DNA of 33,096 nt from a virus, in IMG/VR virus record IMGVR_UViG_3300037963_001011, positions 1 to 33,096 of that record; one strand, 5' to 3'. Numbering within the stretch: position 1 is the first letter of the stretch; each line of letters starts with the position of its first letter. A program made the position numbers and the translations under genes. Shown piece after piece: positions 31,301 through 33,096 of the stretch. A model generated the notes under the pieces. That model was not told where the DNA came from and did not search any database. It worked only from the letters and a program-made list of their open reading frames with translations.

Positions 31301-33096
31301 AAGAATATTTCCTCTATCTAAAGCATAAGTTTGACCAAGGTATTGAGTTAAAAGATATTCCTACTAAACCGGGTGTGCCTGCAGATTATCATCAAAGAGT
31401 TCAAGAATTATTATCAGGAACTTACAACATATATGAAGGTACATTTGATGAGTTTAGAAGTAATGAGTTTACTAAAGATAAAAAAACTATAGGACAATGG
31501 TGGGATGATACATTAGAGAAATACAAGATTATGCAAGATAGATTTGTAACACCTGAACTAGGACCTGCAAACCCAACTAACTTTAAAGATTTAAGTGCAA
31601 TGTATTTGATGCAGTTTGCTAAAGATTTAGGTGATGGGTTTTTACAAGACTTATACAATCAAACAAATATAGATAGAACATATGCATTAGAAATGGACGA
31701 AATAACTTCTCATTTAAGAAAAGGAAATGGACTAGCAGATATTGCACAAATGTTTAACATACCTTTAACACCACAATTAGGTTCAGGTATTGGTAAAGAC
31801 TTAACAATACGTGGTCCTGTAGGTTGGCAAATAGTACAACCTAGGGGTGAAGCAACACCAATGGGTCCACCTAAAGGTCCAAGCGACTTAGTGTTGCGTG
31901 GTAAATTCTCTATGCTATATGATGATAGTAAACCTGCATTAGTTAAAGGTGCTAACTTTGGTGAAGGTGACCCATTTAGAAATGCATTTAAAGCACCACC
32001 ATTTAAAAAAGTTAAACAACCAAGAGACTTTACTGTGTTAAAAAATATAGTAGATGCAGCTAAAAATGTTAGATACAGTAAAGCTAAGTATCAATATAAT
32101 TTTGGTAGAGGTAAAGAACTTACATTTTATACAGGTGCGGGACCGCAATCATCTGTAGTTCCTTATGAAAAAGTAAGTCCATTTAAAAGATATTTTAGAA
32201 ATATAAGAACACTTACAGAGTTACCATACTTTTATAACAAGCATGCAGGTAAAGGTGGTCCGAGAGTATATGTTGGTTATTACCTAAGCCAACCTGTATA
32301 TGCATCAGATACAGACCCTAGAGTTATTAAGCAACCAAAGATGAAAGCAGGATTTATTCCTACAAAGCCGGGAGTTACATTAAACGCAGCAGAGTTTGAA
32401 GATTGGTATAGAACTACTAAATCAGCATACTTGAAACAAAATTTAGTGTACAGACCTGTACGTGCTTATGGCAAACTTAACGCAGCAGCTTTTGGTGCTG
32501 ATATGCTATATGCAGTAAATGCTTATAATAAAGATACTGCAGGTATGTCTTATGATGAATTTATAGAACATGCATATACGCAACCCGGACAAGAAACTAT
32601 ACACAAAATTTTTTATCCTATACAAAAAATAATGGAAGCACCATTTAAAACACGTGAAGATATACAGAATAAAAGATTAAAACTAGAACAAGATTTAAAA
32701 AATGGCGTTATAAATCAAGCTACATACAATACTAAAAGTGCTACATACGATACATTAGAGGGACAATACACAGGTGCTGTAAATATAGTTACAGCTGTTG
32801 GTAGATTGTTTGAAGGTTTTATGGAAGGTGGTCCTCGTAATATAGGTAGACAAGCAGAAGAAGCTAGACAGCAAGCAGAACTTATAGCAGAAAATTATAA
32901 AGCAGGTTCAGAAGAAGAATGGTTAGCAAATATACAAAATAGATACACAGACCTAGCAAAGACTAAACATTTAACTTATAATTATGGAGATGATTACTAT
33001 AGTCGTGGTAGAAGATTTATTAATAAACAAATGAGAAAAATGAAAATGTTTAATCGAGATAAGAATGAAAGATTTAATGACCCTGAATATATATTA
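25366..33096 (+). CDS. Giant virion-type protein, 2577+ aa, open at right edge
   Basis: The ATG shares a base with the previous stop (TAATG), and I read all 2577 codons to the window edge without finding a stop, so the true protein is longer. It starts MNEKELRDILEKFFNHTLG. It is mainly helical with many Lys, Asn and Gln residues. I see no membrane segments and no motif that defines an enzyme. I looked for single-subunit RNA polymerase motifs, because N4-like phages carry such giants, and saw none. The best reading is an internal or ejected virion protein, or a tape-measure-like component, encoded after the lysozyme-like gene. It is not listed by ORF callers that need a stop codon. The actual C-terminus lies outside. 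Confidence 0.75.
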   Translation, partial: MNEKELRDILEKFFNHTLGVSYKNPMMVYDTNSLLSVVGKTVGIPNAQLKTLKLIIEKAQKTGRINDKLVKGLYKSIVETGGDLQLSALILDKSKPTAERLSRILELVYAPSYKGLHRNMVTNGPATNYDLNQTLQDLDVTGRTRRMPDGPTGFVPAYTNLLAAIAAIEKGFIAAVPYRKVTNNIGEKVIINESQSDLFIKSAEAAADFYDIKKVNPKGEVDKFEMTLDRYNDITRILEVVLADAELIKKYAWQDLLDPEVLAKLNNELQDEINKMKAEVNNKPVLDAKGQGMINALKEWKATQPDSWFGNNPIIINSGQMGVEEAALERHKKSGLDTGGTAPAGFIANPVSNPKVFPQKGKEYGLKPLYTLDKSPDGVTPIGNKIDYRYPDSSYAYGYIMENASDDFKNHINKLAAMGFDDVALKLAESFIYEKPRLKEEGFDRGWSMKKGKQAEFALSKQINVDAADLNVIIINSKNPDEVSLKTAMYSLYGEYKLPANLLGFYSENRDYVIKSYAPANLDWRDVADALRKKSTSQRPDTYWEAAAKEKIKEIARTVSDKDLFVNTYTLQGQDAKKNTYVIDLQNFKHNTLAGALEEFQAELLGRGMVLQNINGVLTLVDKNTGASQLFDTGKSGYKIHVTGDTSVIGGYYKDLTDRIVQALVSPEAYYEQLAKPQIMKENMKGGSVQPDYTKSPVALNEYSVVNNEPMEKVMTKQGEDGSFVPDYNNPNVVSQVDLIRDGKQKGFLIREADLLKKLNVPTVKEAIKILETNPELRLTNFDQGQETKVKISNWEKLEAYKFGKTERMKDGNYKLVTPNQGYIDKFTELVGNPTATFKKSKKLNPLTGLWETGNEKIYLPEGQIEFLINQSKTRYDKFKNKIEPKPFWLLEVGETVSPAAKKAEAINEALRAIEQSQLQYARYWSYGQDPKAITRIGKNNYPATVENNFFVKGPLEPLFVDLYQFLTSYEFGPRDLSVERLMANLSSDVFMAESLQEIVNALLADELGLTNAVKPIDAKQLEIAKKNNFLGKLTMFYKLLGHHNAVLNAITLNIAQELASRGYDMQGSMEQVQQFMEEIISLDDLKNNKQLEQIMNQTLGRHQEVLANKIYETINSLHMAEIEMLTKYPDIKDAYNQLRAIDKIEGQFMPPLPPDVDPEILQGALMDRDGVNPRFQNKKPTDNMNLFNAMMDSFQGMTGADAADLLEFYEGLQQTFEQWSEELTKYDRNRDKYKWIKDFATIVNDIEGAFTEAESKGRNPRQMFPQEEQFVLAKIDELQKHLDKPEADVFKKSVLPVVLDELKRLDSKTYAKADLTVADTFYVNVLSEALGQKKIHKRLGIFTDNAIDGFAALQRIIYDWSSFYLGENYLRIDNLFGAEDSVNYMGNEIENFSDELYKSRMITEEFASSLLPHIFKDGLENFFASSPTALQALMMNDTNVNPAVQDKFIKAFVDEYGAIVINNEAMINSMQTVLPLLAQSSFVDNGSLKLLIDEVYKLTDKGKPPTVDFDNTKSLREYITEVSDQLLSGGQIEGVEAMDIVKTLEKVFPPDDFPELYRVMTDDPFALNYMLFVLETNLKRLAVRPENIEKIFNTEVSKLGIGEEFNWQEFKNKIAKGNVFKLLTGTGETFDIQPERVNEIKNVSKKRLSDMVFEYNKLMSGTGVQFKLVSNIPNKWDIKAQQGKNFNPFVVAPSKGADAFYHIQLVLTDPTKSFAEVMTKEVAMAITHLLQVEQPTNFVNNTGLAGNYSNSLLRNGFLNSYLYADTLGEEIGMEALMKELELEIESTKVLFQKIKKDTLKNAAPEDVKKLEITFDYLESGLDEAYKLANARAIMYGRQFVAEKGTKTFYGLDDAGAFPLAKLKIPKEYILGGATNVTNSTLFTNFIAPILLRNKSLDIEDMKQVQDVLSKKGVNFEIAQYVDVLLDLTEPKLGRKTLDNGLQLADEIYNTIFFDKENGLMKPAEVTSKEFKILQNIDKEYFLYLKHKFDQGIELKDIPTKPGVPADYHQRVQELLSGTYNIYEGTFDEFRSNEFTKDKKTIGQWWDDTLEKYKIMQDRFVTPELGPANPTNFKDLSAMYLMQFAKDLGDGFLQDLYNQTNIDRTYALEMDEITSHLRKGNGLADIAQMFNIPLTPQLGSGIGKDLTIRGPVGWQIVQPRGEATPMGPPKGPSDLVLRGKFSMLYDDSKPALVKGANFGEGDPFRNAFKAPPFKKVKQPRDFTVLKNIVDAAKNVRYSKAKYQYNFGRGKELTFYTGAGPQSSVVPYEKVSPFKRYFRNIRTLTELPYFYNKHAGKGGPRVYVGYYLSQPVYASDTDPRVIKQPKMKAGFIPTKPGVTLNAAEFEDWYRTTKSAYLKQNLVYRPVRAYGKLNAAAFGADMLYAVNAYNKDTAGMSYDEFIEHAYTQPGQETIHKIFYPIQKIMEAPFKTREDIQNKRLKLEQDLKNGVINQATYNTKSATYDTLEGQYTGAVNIVTAVGRLFEGFMEGGPRNIGRQAEEARQQAELIAENYKAGSEEEWLANIQNRYTDLAKTKHLTYNYGDDYYSRGRRFINKQMRKMKMFNRDKNERFNDPEYIL

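Noticed and set aside
25366-33096. N4-type virion RNA polymerase
   Set aside because: I looked for the single-subunit polymerase motifs (DxxGR, Rx3Kx6-7YG, HDD) and found no ordered set.

Overview
The window is one contiguous piece of a low-GC (about one third G+C by eye) tailed double-stranded DNA bacteriophage. Large terminase and portal genes, two holin-like genes, a run of very large virion-type genes and tightly overlapping small genes (ATGA and TAATG junctions) show this. There is no integrase, no tRNA and no host metabolic operon. Large genes lying directly downstream of the portal, one with a lysozyme-like patch, resemble the ejection-protein sets of podoviruses; this is inference. 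The host is not identifiable. The DUF5675 lysis-region gene, the r1t-type holin and the ERF/annealing-like protein have relatives in marine phages and actinophages. Two genes look leaderless. An aquatic, AT-rich host, possibly actinobacterial, fits but is not shown.

Layout. (1) Bases 1-2830, rightward: the 3' end of a Glu-rich coiled-coil gene, a two-helix membrane protein, a 12-residue Cys/Gly peptide, a DUF5675 protein, an r1t-like holin, then a cascade of tiny basic proteins and a zinc ribbon. This is probably the late/lysis end of the rightward transcript. (2) Bases 2820-12939, leftward: about twenty genes, many small and Cys-rich. They include an ERF-like annealing protein, a calcineurin-like metallophosphoesterase with an HTH partner, a VWA protein paired with a MoxR/CobS-like AAA+ ATPase, a winged-helix protein and several zinc-binding proteins. 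Three strong leftward terminators split it into transcription units (at 12.35 kb and a pair at 5.2-5.3 kb). A roughly 300-base gene-free stretch at 10.89-11.20 kb is densely self-complementary and looks like structured RNA. (3) Bases 12940-13826: a divergent control region with promoter-like elements, repeats and hairpins, ending in a hairpin plus a tiny leader ORF. (4) Bases 13827-33096, rightward: terminase (with N-terminal zinc ribbon and HTH-like segment), portal, two small proteins, a 1721-residue protein, a 455-residue protein, a lysozyme-like protein and a giant ORF still open at the right edge after 2577 codons.

The most striking window-wide signal is negative. Reading through, I found no GATC and no CCWGG on either strand. 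Codon choice looks bent to avoid them: Asp is GAC before codons beginning with C, and every Pro-Gly pair I checked uses CCG or CCC. That pattern fits restriction-site avoidance. The best candidates for new biology are the alternative-pairing RNA at 10.9-11.05 kb, a conserved pair of tiny CX2CX12CX4C proteins on opposite strands, the Cys/Gly 12-mer, and an extended -10 element placed exactly one transcription-start distance from two start codons that lack Shine-Dalgarno (SD) sequences.
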